Source: Sphingobium sp. (GTDB lineage Bacteria > Pseudomonadota > Alphaproteobacteria > Sphingomonadales > Sphingomonadaceae). Taken from it: a stretch of DNA of 64,000 nucleotides. Positions 36,386 to 44,931 of this stretch are shown piece after piece. The notes under the pieces were generated by a model, which saw nothing but the letters and a program-made list of their open reading frames with translations, was not told where the DNA came from and did no database searches. How positions within the stretch are numbered: position 1 is the stretch's first letter; the number at the start of each line of letters is the position of its first letter. The stretch lies in contig SPEL01000002.1 of assembly GCA_009360885.1 (NCBI GenBank), positions 434,001 through 498,000 on the forward strand, in the 5' to 3' direction. The translations under genes were made by a program, and so were the position numbers.

Positions 36386-38443
36386 GTGAACATGGCGTTC
36401 ACACTGTCAGATGAGCAGGAAGCCCCCTTCTGGCGGCGAAAAATAGACCGGGCGATGCCTTTCTTTATCGGCAGCGCGCTCATCGTTGCTATGATGGCGC
36501 TCCTCTATTTCGCCAGCATGGCCTCCCGTTATCAAAGCGATGCCTTACAACAGCAGCAACGCAGCTATGAAGTTGCTGCCGTTGCCCGCCGCCTTGATAG
36601 CCTGATCGCCAAGGCGGAATCTTCGCTCGCGCGCTATGTTATCAGCATGGATAAAGATATTGGCCGCCAATATCAGGACCAATGGGCCAAGGCCGGAAAG
36701 GAACTGGCGACCCTGCGACGGGAAACCCGGCATGACCCGGTGCAACAACCGCTGATCCAGCAACTGGGCCAAGCCTATCATCAACGCGGCGCTACACTAT
36801 CGGAAATTGCGCTGCGCACTACGTACGATCAGAAAAGTGCTTCGCTCGGCAAATTTTACGAGGCCAGCCGCGCTGACAGCCTGACGCGCATTAATGCTCT
36901 GCTGGAACAGGTTATCCGCACCGAAAATGACCGGTTACGTCGATATAATCGCAATGTCGCCATTGCGGGCAATAGCGTGCAACAGATGGATAACACATAT
37001 CGCATGGTCGGCATCATCCTGATAATGATGATATTGCTGCTCATCTGGTTTGCCCGCACCATCATCCACGAACGGCGGCAAGAACAGCGGATAATCGACG
37101 ATGAATATTTCCGGGCGCTAAAGCTGGAGGCCGCTGTGGCCGACCGCACCACCGAATTGCAACTCGCTTATGCCAAGCTGCAACGCGAAACTGAGGAGCG
37201 CGCACGCGCCGAACAGAGCCTGCGTCAGGCACAAAAAATGGAGGCAGTGGGCCAGCTAACCGGCGGTATTGCTCATGATTTCAATAACATGTTGGCAATT
37301 GTTGTCGGCGGGCTGGAACTGGCGAAACTACGCGCCAAGGGGCAGGATGAAGTTATCCGCCATATCAACAATGCTATGGAGGGTGCGAACCGCGCCACCG
37401 CCCTCACCCGCCGCTTGCTGGCCTTTGCCCGTGCAGAGCCAAATCTGCCTGCCGTGCTCGATCCGGATGACCTCATCCGTGACATGAAGGAATTACTCGA
37501 CCGTTCGATAGGCGATCAGATTAAGGTACAGCTCGATCTGTCGGCCGGAGACTGGACCATTCATGCCGATCAGCATCAGCTCGAAAATGCGCTGCTCAAT
37601 CTGGCGGTCAATGGCCGGGATGCAATGGAAGGACGCGGTCTGCTGTTGCTGCGCACAAGGCAGGAACGGCTGCGCGCTGGCGAGATTGAGAAATGTCCGG
37701 CGGGTGAATATGTTTGCCTATCGGTAACGGATGATGGTTGCGGGATGACACCCGAAGTACTGGAACGCGCCTTTGACCCCTTTTTCACGACCAAAGCACT
37801 GGGTAAAGGAACCGGCCTTGGTCTCAGCCAGATTTTCGGCTTTGTCGGGCAGGCCGGCGGGGGCATTCGCATCCTTTCCAAGCCAGCAATGGGTACAGAG
37901 GTTCAGCTTTACCTGCCACGCCACCGCAGCAGAGCCACCGCAGAAAGAAAAAGCACCTATACAGCAGTCAGCAAAGCCGTCTTGCCGCCACAATTCTCCC
38001 CTCCGGCGCGTGACGACACCCTGCCCCCTGCAAAAGAGCCATCAGCCAGTTCGGTCTACCCACCCCGCGCCGGACGGCATATATTGCTGGTTGAGGATGA
38101 CCCCCGCGTTCTGGCGCAAACCCGCTCTGCCTTGATTGAGCTAGGGTATCAGGTTGTTAGTTGTGACCACCCTGCCAAGGCAGAAGCCCTGCTGCGCGAC
38201 AATAGCAATATTGAGATCATCCTCAGCGACGTATTAATGCCGGACATGAGCGGCCCTGAAATGGTTGCCGCCTTGCCCAGCGAATATCGTGGTATTCCCG
38301 TAGTCTTTGCCACTGGTTATGCGGGCGACGTAACGGATAACAGCATGTTTGCGGGCCATAGCATATTACGCAAGCCCTATACCCTCAAAGCGCTGGAACA
38401 GAAGCTGATAGAAGCATTGGCCGCCTCTGCCCCATCACTCTGA
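36386..38443 (+). CDS. Hybrid sensor histidine kinase with C-terminal receiver
   Basis: A 685-aa membrane kinase. Two membrane helices (about 26-46 and 208-225) flank a helical periplasmic domain of some 160 residues, probably a four-helix CHASE3-like sensor. The HisKA motif GGIAHDFNNML puts the histidine at about 297; the ATPase domain has DDGCGM and KGTGLGLSQ; a receiver domain fills the last 120 residues with the aspartate in ILSDVLMPDMSG. The start may be GTG at 36386 or, with better spacing from AAGG, ATG at 36392. It sits between spt and the lipid-kinase operon, but a role in lipid control is a guess. Confidence 0.92.
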   Translation: MNMAFTLSDEQEAPFWRRKIDRAMPFFIGSALIVAMMALLYFASMASRYQSDALQQQQRSYEVAAVARRLDSLIAKAESSLARYVISMDKDIGRQYQDQWAKAGKELATLRRETRHDPVQQPLIQQLGQAYHQRGATLSEIALRTTYDQKSASLGKFYEASRADSLTRINALLEQVIRTENDRLRRYNRNVAIAGNSVQQMDNTYRMVGIILIMMILLLIWFARTIIHERRQEQRIIDDEYFRALKLEAAVADRTTELQLAYAKLQRETEERARAEQSLRQAQKMEAVGQLTGGIAHDFNNMLAIVVGGLELAKLRAKGQDEVIRHINNAMEGANRATALTRRLLAFARAEPNLPAVLDPDDLIRDMKELLDRSIGDQIKVQLDLSAGDWTIHADQHQLENALLNLAVNGRDAMEGRGLLLLRTRQERLRAGEIEKCPAGEYVCLSVTDDGCGMTPEVLERAFDPFFTTKALGKGTGLGLSQIFGFVGQAGGGIRILSKPAMGTEVQLYLPRHRSRATAERKSTYTAVSKAVLPPQFSPPARDDTLPPAKEPSASSVYPPRAGRHILLVEDDPRVLAQTRSALIELGYQVVSCDHPAKAEALLRDNSNIEIILSDVLMPDMSGPEMVAALPSEYRGIPVVFATGYAGDVTDNSMFAGHSILRKPYTLKALEQKLIEALAASAPSL

Positions 38444-38477
38444 AATCTGAATTCTGAACAAAAATTGACCGTTTAAC

Positions 38478-38543
38478 GCATCGTTTGATGCTTAGAGCAG
38501 TTTCAGATTCATCTAATGACCCAATCTGCTTGGGAAATTGCTC
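38478..38543. repeat. REP-like double hairpin between convergent genes
   Basis: A small stem GCATC-GTTT-GATGC is followed by a larger one with arms GAGCAGTTTC (38495-38504) and GAAATTGCTC (38534-38543) and an inner AGATT/AATCT pair. It lies between the convergent hybrid kinase and Tam41-like genes. The GAGCAGTTTCAGATT type of sequence is common in alphaproteobacterial intergenic repeats, but only one copy is seen here. Confidence 0.5.
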
Positions 38544-38555
38544 CAGAGCCGGCCC

Positions 38556-39476
38556 CTAGCGGACAGCCTTGCTACGCATCAGTTTTGGCACCAGCGTTAC
38601 CGCCGCCAGTAACGGATGGCGCCGCTGCCATGGGGTGATTTCAATCTGAGTGCCAGCATGGCGGTTGATCTTCCATGCCAGATAATCAATGCCACCAGCA
38701 AAGGTGAAGCTGGCCTTGGCGAGCCGCGCAACACTCAGCCTTTTCCCACGGCGCTGCAATAACCGCCATCGTCTGGCGTTGTCGGTACGCTGCGCCTCAC
38801 TGACCGGTGCGGCAGGCCTCACCACTTCATCGGCCACCGCAGCATTAAACAGCGCCTGATAGGCTTCCGGTGCGCTATCAACGATGGAGGCATTACGTCC
38901 TTTGCGCTCAGCGCGTAATTCCGCGCCATAGGTCATCGCGAAACCAGCCTCGAACAAGGCGCGGCTGTTATGCCGATCCTGCGCCCCCACCAACGGCAGA
39001 GCAAGATTCAGCAAAGTCGGCGCGGCTTGCGCTACGGCCTGTGCCGTTTTTTCCCGCGCCGCATCATCCGCCGCCCAGACGAGCCGGGACGGCTGCGCAA
39101 AGCGCGCCCAGACGGAAACATTATCTGCCTCTGGTCCGCACAGGCGTGTAAAATCATCCTCGCTCAGCACCGCATATTTGGCGCTTAAGCCTTTATATTC
39201 CATTGGAAAAACATTGGGCGGAATGAGTCTATTCGCCCGCGCCAGCCATGATTTATCATAAGCCGCTTCATAATCCGAAACGATCAGATAAAAATCGAGC
39301 ATCAGCCCATCAAGCTGCTTTTCCCGCAGGCAGCTACCATAAAACAGCACCGATCGGGCCGCCTGAGGATGCCGCGCCGCAACCGCCGCCGCCATTTCGG
39401 TGACTTTCGGGTCAACCGGCTGCGTCATTTCCGCCGTCACAGTGCGCGGAAGCACCTTTCCTGCCAGCCCCGTCAC
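38556..39476 (-). CDS. Tam41/MMP37-like cytidylyltransferase candidate
   Basis: A 306-aa soluble protein. It carries a nucleotidyltransferase-like FYGSCLRE followed by MLDFYLIVSD, then AKYAVLSEDDF, ARFAQPSRLVW and, near 190-215, MTYGAELRAERKGRNASIV. This order resembles the mitochondrial phosphatidate cytidylyltransferase Tam41, which makes CDP-diacylglycerol from phosphatidate and CTP. It is read by eye, so remote similarity is the limit of the claim. The gene starts at GTG 39476, 17 bases after the lipid kinase. Kinase followed by cytidylyltransferase suggests that a phosphorylated lipid is activated with CTP. Confidence 0.6.
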   Translation of the reverse strand: MTGLAGKVLPRTVTAEMTQPVDPKVTEMAAAVAARHPQAARSVLFYGSCLREKQLDGLMLDFYLIVSDYEAAYDKSWLARANRLIPPNVFPMEYKGLSAKYAVLSEDDFTRLCGPEADNVSVWARFAQPSRLVWAADDAAREKTAQAVAQAAPTLLNLALPLVGAQDRHNSRALFEAGFAMTYGAELRAERKGRNASIVDSAPEAYQALFNAAVADEVVRPAAPVSEAQRTDNARRWRLLQRRGKRLSVARLAKASFTFAGGIDYLAWKINRHAGTQIEITPWQRRHPLLAAVTLVPKLMRSKAVR

Positions 39477-39493
39477 AGATTATACCACTTCAA

Positions 39494-40453
39494 TTAAGCA
39501 GCAAGGCGCAGGAACGGCACCGGCGGCGTGGATTTCAGTACGATCGGACGGCCATTATCCGCTTCGAAAATCTCGCCATCCAATATGACGCTGCTATGTT
39601 CGCCCTCTATGCGGATGACATCCCCCTGCTCCAGATGGATGCCCTGCACTTCCTTTGAACCAAAGCGACCCAGCAGGCTCATGAACAACATGCGCAGCAC
39701 CGCAGACGGGCTGTTATCTACCGCCATCAGCTTCAATCCGCCACCAGAAGGCTTTGCCCCCAGCAGCAATCGTTCCAACGTGGTAACAATCAGAACCGAA
39801 AAACGCCCGGCCAGTTGATCGTTCCGAATCATCGAAATGGAAACTGGCCGCGCCGCAGGTGGCATATATTTACCGCGGATACCGAAAATCACCGATGCCA
39901 GCACCGCTATCGCCGTCAGCACATGGGAAATGGTGTTGGAAAGACCCAGCGGATAAATTTTATTCCGGCAATAGAGGATAGAATCAGCCAGCCCCGCGCC
40001 ACCGAGGAACATGCCCAATACCGGGCGGCTGGTCGCCTCACCATCGGATAAAGCGATTAGTTCACGCGAAACGACATGGCCCTCGACGCCATTTTTGGCG
40101 ATGTCCACAATACGTTCCAACGCCTTGATAGGGTCCCCCCTGCTACCCAGATCAAGCGCGATCAGATTCGTTTTGCCATTTGGCAACACCGCAACAGGGG
40201 GAACCTGCCCATCAAAATGGTTGCTGTGATACAGTTCCGTAAGGGTGGTCTGAACTGTCCCATCCCCTCCGTTTATGACGATGACGGTCGGCTTAACATG
40301 CGCGATCATCTGCATCGCCCGGCCAATCTGTTCCACCGATTCCACTTCATAATGGAAAATATCGGGGTGATTGGCGCAAAAACTGCGCACACGCGGCAAC
40401 AACTGGCGGTTGCCGGTGGAACGCGGATTCGAAAGGAGAGCGACAGCTACCAT
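39494..40453 (-). CDS. Diacylglycerol/sphingoid-base kinase family lipid kinase
   Basis: A 319-aa member of the DAGK catalytic family (with YegS and sphingosine kinases), which transfers phosphate from ATP to a lipid hydroxyl. It opens MVAVALLSNPRSTGNR and has the nucleotide motif NGGDGTVQTTL at 61-71 and VLPNGKTNLIALDLG, a variant of the GTxNDF block. The ATG at 40453 overlaps the upstream stop (TAATG), so it is coupled to the DUF2141 gene; longer open frame upstream is noise. The Caulobacter ceramide kinase CpgB belongs to this superfamily, and the setting near spt makes ceramide or a sphingoid base a plausible substrate. Confidence 0.88.
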   Translation of the reverse strand: MVAVALLSNPRSTGNRQLLPRVRSFCANHPDIFHYEVESVEQIGRAMQMIAHVKPTVIVINGGDGTVQTTLTELYHSNHFDGQVPPVAVLPNGKTNLIALDLGSRGDPIKALERIVDIAKNGVEGHVVSRELIALSDGEATSRPVLGMFLGGAGLADSILYCRNKIYPLGLSNTISHVLTAIAVLASVIFGIRGKYMPPAARPVSISMIRNDQLAGRFSVLIVTTLERLLLGAKPSGGGLKLMAVDNSPSAVLRMLFMSLLGRFGSKEVQGIHLEQGDVIRIEGEHSSVILDGEIFEADNGRPIVLKSTPPVPFLRLAA

Positions 40454-40968
40454 TATGGTTTCAACGGCCTGATGACCGTTCCCTTGCGATAGTTCATATA
40501 CACGTCGATTTTCTGGGTCTTCCACCCAATGGTCATCACAACCTTGTTGTAATCGGGCTGAAGACTGAAAATAGAGAGCGAGGGGTTGCGCGAAAAACCG
40601 CCACCATCGCTCCATCCGGATTTACCGTTACCATCAACATCATGGCGCACAGCAATGGCGTAATGATCGGCTTTAGGCAGGGCGACGCACACTTCCATCG
40701 GCCCACTGGCGGTCACGGGCAAGTCCACTCGTTTCAGATATTTGCCCTTAGCGAGAAAATCTGCCGAATTATTGCCATAAACCTGAACACGTAAATTGCC
40801 AGTGCGCGCCTTCAACGCAGGAACCCGCACCAGCACGGATGGCGAATCACCTTTGGCGCAGATATTGGCGTCTGGCCCTAATATCGTGGCAGAAGCAGGA
40901 GCTGTCGTCAGCGCCATTACGGCAAGAGCCGCAGCAAAGCTGGAACCGACAACCGAAAAATTCAACAT
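40453..40968 (-). CDS. Exported DUF2141 protein
   Basis: Start at ATG 40968 or 40977, giving about 171-174 aa. A signal peptide (hydrophobic run ending TAPASA) is followed by a single DUF2141 domain: LRVQVYGNNSADFLAKGKYLKRVDLPV, then CVALPKADHYAIAVRHDVDGNGK and the closing GFSRNP. The fold is a small periplasmic beta-sandwich of unknown role. It heads the operon with the lipid kinase and Tam41-like gene and is divergent from lptF, across about 120 bases. Confidence 0.88.
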   Translation of the reverse strand: MLNFSVVGSSFAAALAVMALTTAPASATILGPDANICAKGDSPSVLVRVPALKARTGNLRVQVYGNNSADFLAKGKYLKRVDLPVTASGPMEVCVALPKADHYAIAVRHDVDGNGKSGWSDGGGFSRNPSLSIFSLQPDYNKVVMTIGWKTQKIDVYMNYRKGTVIRPLKP

Positions 40969-41096
40969 GACCAGCACACTCCTCGAAGCTATAGCCCATT
41001 CAGTGCATTATATGCCGAATGGGAGGCTCCCCTGCTTTCCTGATCTTGATATGGGCTTCATTTGCGGCCAAAACATGGTGACGGGACGACGATAAG

Positions 41097-42350
41097 TTGA
41101 AACTATTGAGCGCAACTGACCGCTATATAGCCCGGCTGATTGCCGTTCCGCTTGCCGGGACGCTTGTTGTCGCCGCGATGCTACTGATTCTTGATAAGAT
41201 GCTGCGTCTGTTCGATTTTGTCGCGGCACAGGGCGGGCCAGTCAGCGTCGTATGGCGCATGCTGGCCAATATGATTCCCGAATATCTCTCGCTTGGCATT
41301 CCCATCGGGGTGATGCTGGGGATATTGCTGGCCTTTCGTCGACTCGCCCTTTCCTCAGAACTCGATGTGCTTCGCGGTGTGGGCTTGTCGCCCACACGAC
41401 TGATGAAGGTTCCCTATATCTTCACCATCGCTTTCGCCCTTATCAATCTGGCAATTGTCGGCTTCATCCAGCCTTATTCCCGCTATGCCTATGAAGGGCT
41501 GCAATATGAATTGCGTTCTGGGGCGCTGGGGGCATCCATCAAGGTTGGTGAATTCACCAATCTGGGCAAGGGCATGACCCTGCGTATAGAGGAAAGCAGA
41601 GACCGGGGCCGCGATCTTCACGGCATATTTGTGCGGGTTGATAAGATGAACAGCCTTGCCGAAGGGGAAGGTCAGGTACAAAATAAGATTAAGGATCAAT
41701 CCCTTGCAGTGACAGCAGCGCGGGGAACCTTCATGGCGACGGATGACCCGGATGTCATCATTTTACGCCTGACAGATGGCGTTATGGTCCAACGATCAGA
41801 TAAGATCGCCACCCCACGCATTCTCAGTTTCTCCAGCCATGATCTGCCCATTGACCTACCCAAGATCGAGAATTTCCGGGGCCGGGGTGATGCGGACCGC
41901 GAACTGACCCTGCCGGAACTGGTACGGCTGAGCGCAGCGCCCGGAACCGATCTGGCGATGCGGTATGAAATGCGCGCCAATTTCCATTTCCGTATGGCAG
42001 AAGTAGCCATGATGCTCCTGCTGCCGCTGGCCGCGCTGGCCTTTGCGATTCCTCCCAAGCGCTCTACCTCGGCGCTGGGCGTCTTCCTCTCCATCGTGTT
42101 CATCGTTACCTATCATAAGGTCAATCAATATGCCGAGGATATGGGGGCCGCCGGACGTATTGACCCGATAATCGCCTTATGGGTGCCCTTCTTTGCATTC
42201 GGCGCACTGATTTGCTGGATGTATTATGTCGTCGCGTACAAGCCCGGCGGACAACCTATCAGCGCGCTGGAAGCCGTGTTTTCCAAAACCACGCGCTGGG
42301 TCGTCAAGGGTTTGCAATCTGTCCGCAAGCGCCTTGGGCATAAGATTTAA
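41097..42350 (+). CDS. lptF: LptF-like permease subunit (YjgP/YjgQ family)
   Basis: A 417-aa inner-membrane protein with three N-terminal helices, a central periplasmic beta-jellyroll (about 140-285) and three C-terminal helices, as in LptF of the LptB2FG complex that extracts LPS from the inner membrane. SLGIPIGVMLGILLAFRRL and the coupling segment SELDVLRGVGLSPTRLM are typical. The start is TTG at 41097; the frame closes 18 bases upstream, and no better start exists near the first membrane helix. Sphingomonads usually lack LPS, so the cargo may be a glycosphingolipid. Confidence 0.92.
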   Translation: MKLLSATDRYIARLIAVPLAGTLVVAAMLLILDKMLRLFDFVAAQGGPVSVVWRMLANMIPEYLSLGIPIGVMLGILLAFRRLALSSELDVLRGVGLSPTRLMKVPYIFTIAFALINLAIVGFIQPYSRYAYEGLQYELRSGALGASIKVGEFTNLGKGMTLRIEESRDRGRDLHGIFVRVDKMNSLAEGEGQVQNKIKDQSLAVTAARGTFMATDDPDVIILRLTDGVMVQRSDKIATPRILSFSSHDLPIDLPKIENFRGRGDADRELTLPELVRLSAAPGTDLAMRYEMRANFHFRMAEVAMMLLLPLAALAFAIPPKRSTSALGVFLSIVFIVTYHKVNQYAEDMGAAGRIDPIIALWVPFFAFGALICWMYYVVAYKPGGQPISALEAVFSKTTRWVVKGLQSVRKRLGHKI

Positions 42351-42368
42351 GGGAAAGAAACAGCCTTC

Positions 42369-43469
42369 ATGCTGCATCAATTTTTTCCATCCCGCCGTCT
42401 GGCCCTTTATATGGCACGGACCTTCCTCATCCGCAGTTTTGCGGTGCTGGCAATGCTGGTCATTGTGCTGATGACTCTGGACCTTTTGGGTGAGAGCGGC
42501 ACTGTTCTCGCTTATCCGGGTAATGGCGAAGCTGAATTATGGCGCTATGTTGGCCTGCGTGCGCCACAGATTGTTGCCCGATTTCTGCCTTTTTCGGTTC
42601 TGCTTGGCACTTTGCTTACCCTGACGACAATGAACCAGAATAGCGAGATCATCTCGATGAAGGCGGCGGGCCTTTCCGCGCATCAGATATTGGCGCCGCT
42701 TATTCTTGCCGCGCTCGGTATTGCGGGGATTAGCTACACATTTAACGAGCGCATCGTTACCCGCGCAAGCGCCACGCTGGATGCATGGGAATCGGTCGAT
42801 TTTGGCCCCATCCCCCGCGATAGCGGCATTAAAACCAATGTGTGGGTGCGGGATGGTAACAACCTCATTACCGCTGGTGTCATAACTGGTCGGGGCGACC
42901 AGGTGGTGTTGCGCGATGTCGAAATATTTAACCGGGTGAACAACCAACTGGTCAATATCGTTCGCGGGCAGACCGCCCGATATGATCCGCAAAATCATGA
43001 CTGGATATTGGAAAAGGCCAGTAATTTTGACGTCAATCGGGGAACGATACAGGAAATCCAGTCTGCGCGGGGCGGGAAGAACATTCGGCCTGAACAGTTC
43101 ACACTGGCCAAGGTAGACCCGGACGGATTGACCTTCATGGAACTTCGCGCAGCCATTGCTGATCTAAAAGATGCAGGGCGGCCCACATTGTCGTTAGAGG
43201 CCAGCCTGTGGCATAAAATCTCCGGCCCGCTCTCTGCGTTGTTGATGCCGATCTTGGGTTCAGTCGCAGCTTTTGGCCTTGCGCGCTCTGGTCAGCTTTT
43301 TGTACGCGCTGTCATGGGTATGGCGCTGGGCTTTGCCTATTTTGTGGTGGATAATTTCGCACTCGCTATGGGCAATCTGGGGGCTTACCCCCCCTATCTC
43401 GCCGCATGGGCACCCTTCTTCCTATTCTTCTTGCTAGGGGAAACGGTGCTGGTGCGTACAGAGGAATAA
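42369..43469 (+). CDS. lptG: LptG-like permease subunit (YjgP/YjgQ family)
   Basis: A 366-aa partner of LptF with the same six-helix plus jellyroll layout. FLPFSVLLGTLLTLTTMNQNSE and ISMKAAGLSAHQI contain the groove-lining helix and the coupling helix that contacts the LptB ATPase. It follows lptF by 18 bases. No lptA, lptB, lptC or lptD is seen in the window. Confidence 0.93.
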   Translation: MLHQFFPSRRLALYMARTFLIRSFAVLAMLVIVLMTLDLLGESGTVLAYPGNGEAELWRYVGLRAPQIVARFLPFSVLLGTLLTLTTMNQNSEIISMKAAGLSAHQILAPLILAALGIAGISYTFNERIVTRASATLDAWESVDFGPIPRDSGIKTNVWVRDGNNLITAGVITGRGDQVVLRDVEIFNRVNNQLVNIVRGQTARYDPQNHDWILEKASNFDVNRGTIQEIQSARGGKNIRPEQFTLAKVDPDGLTFMELRAAIADLKDAGRPTLSLEASLWHKISGPLSALLMPILGSVAAFGLARSGQLFVRAVMGMALGFAYFVVDNFALAMGNLGAYPPYLAAWAPFFLFFLLGETVLVRTEE

Positions 43470-43497
43470 GCGCCTCACCCACCCCGCCACCGCCCAC

Positions 43498-43534
43498 AAA
43501 AAAGGCCGCTTCCACATCCGGGCGCGGCCTTTTT
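43498..43534. terminator. Bidirectional terminator between lptG and the desaturase-like gene
   Basis: Arms AAAAAGGCCGC and GCGGCCTTTTT with a 14-base loop. A- and T-runs at both ends allow it to stop transcripts from both convergent genes. Confidence 0.9.
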
Positions 43535-43556
43535 GATATGTAGATCAGGGCTAGGA

Positions 43557-44657
43557 TCAACCCTGTTTATGGCCACCCATGGTCGCCTTAGCGAGACGCC
43601 CCACCAACATAAACAAACCCGGATAGCTTGCCTGCTCATAGGTAGAATTCAACCCCAGACGCTCCTCAAGCCGGCGGTGCGCCAACCCCAGAGAGTGATA
43701 AGGCAGGCTAGGCAGCAAATGGTGCAGAGCATGATAGCGCAGGCCTACAGGAGCCCATAAAGGCGCCAGTAACGAAGGAGGCGGCACATTCACCGAGTCG
43801 AGATATTGGGCGGTGACGGTCATCGCCTCCCCTTCATTTTCCCATAAATGCGCGACCAGCGTGCGAAGCTGGTTCAATACCGCCACGCCCGAAAGCACCG
43901 CAGCCCAGACCAGCAGCGGCTTCCAACCAACAAAGGCCACGCTGGACATCAGCACAATCGCCCAGACCATGCTGGCGCCCTCCTGCCAGAACCATTGCTG
44001 CTTCAGCGCACCTTCTGCCGGGCGACGGCGAAAGGCCGGGTTAATCGACAGGGCCGAATATTTTTCGGCCACCAGACGGCGAAAAGGCGGAAAAATCAGG
44101 CCCAGCGGCGTCAATATGCCGAAACGCAACAGCACACCCACCGGGGCCAGCAACGCCACGAGGATAAACACCGGCAGCGACCATGGCTTCATCAGAGCGA
44201 GGGGGAGATATTCCGGATCCTCCACCGTGCCATAACGGATGCGCTGATGGTGCAACGTATGCACCCCTTCATAAAGGAAAGAAGGAATGAGCAGCGGCAC
44301 ACCCACGAGCGCGTTCCAGCCGAAACGGAAACCGGGCAGCGCCCCGTTACGCACATGGGTTAACTCATGGATGAAGCCCAGCGCCCGATAGAGGCCCAGA
44401 ACCGCCACCACACCACACAGCAGCGCCAATGCCCAGTTATCAGCCAGTATCGCACCGGCCAGCCCGATATAGCCAATAAAGGCCGATGCCAGCATATCCG
44501 GCCAGTAAATTTCTGGCCTTGCCTTTGATATATCGCGCGTCAACTCTGCGGCGGCGCGCAGCATCGTCACATCATCGGGGATGGAGGAAAGCGGCGGCTT
44601 TGCGGCTTGCTCCATCGCATCCGGAGTGGAGGCATTGATCCTGTTATAAGCTGTCAT
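43557..44657 (-). CDS. Fatty-acid desaturase-family membrane di-iron enzyme
   Basis: A 366-aa membrane protein with about six hydrophobic segments and the three histidine boxes of the desaturase/hydroxylase superfamily: HELTH (97-101), HTLHH (near 135) and HALHH (near 320). These bind two irons that activate oxygen to desaturate or hydroxylate an acyl chain. It is divergent from the ceramide-synthase-like gene and shares a 274-base gap with dense inverted repeats. Substrate is unknown; sphingomonad ceramides carry 2-hydroxy acids and unsaturated bases, so a ceramide precursor is conceivable. Confidence 0.88.
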   Translation of the reverse strand: MTAYNRINASTPDAMEQAAKPPLSSIPDDVTMLRAAAELTRDISKARPEIYWPDMLASAFIGYIGLAGAILADNWALALLCGVVAVLGLYRALGFIHELTHVRNGALPGFRFGWNALVGVPLLIPSFLYEGVHTLHHQRIRYGTVEDPEYLPLALMKPWSLPVFILVALLAPVGVLLRFGILTPLGLIFPPFRRLVAEKYSALSINPAFRRRPAEGALKQQWFWQEGASMVWAIVLMSSVAFVGWKPLLVWAAVLSGVAVLNQLRTLVAHLWENEGEAMTVTAQYLDSVNVPPPSLLAPLWAPVGLRYHALHHLLPSLPYHSLGLAHRRLEERLGLNSTYEQASYPGLFMLVGRLAKATMGGHKQG

Positions 44658-44718
44658 TGGCGTTCGTCCTGAAGGGCTTTTGCCCTCCCATATCCTTCAT
44701 CATGTCATTTGCCGAGGC

Positions 44719-44764
44719 GTCAGATGGTCCTATCTGACATTTCTGACATTTGCCTCAGAATGTC
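44719..44764. promoter_or_regulatory. Dense operator-like repeats in the desaturase / GNAT divergent gap
   Basis: Within 46 bases there are an inverted repeat GTCAGAT-6-ATCTGAC (44719-44738), a tandem direct repeat of TCTGACATT (44733-44741 and 44742-44750), and a second inverted repeat GACATT-8-AATGTC (44745-44764). The overlapping symmetry suggests a shared binding site for a regulator of both flanking genes. No other feature is seen in the gap 44658-44931. Confidence 0.55.
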
Positions 44765-44931
44765 CGTTAAAATCTAAATGTGCGCAGATCATGGCGTTAC
44801 TATGATAAATCTGAACCCACACTGATGCTGCCTGTGTTCACCCTTCGATTTGCTTTTCGCATAGATGGCTTGACAAGCTACCCCGAAAATACGCACTGCT
44901 ATCGCCCTTTCCGCATGAAAAAGGCACGAGC

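Noticed and set aside
36386-38443. Hybrid kinase as the dedicated regulator of sphingolipid genes
   Set aside because: Position between spt and the lipid-kinase operon is the only support; no partner regulator or shared site was found.
40454-40615. 54-codon extension of the lipid kinase start
   Set aside because: It lies inside the DUF2141 coding region in another frame; the ATG at 40453 overlaps the DUF2141 stop in the way typical of coupled genes.
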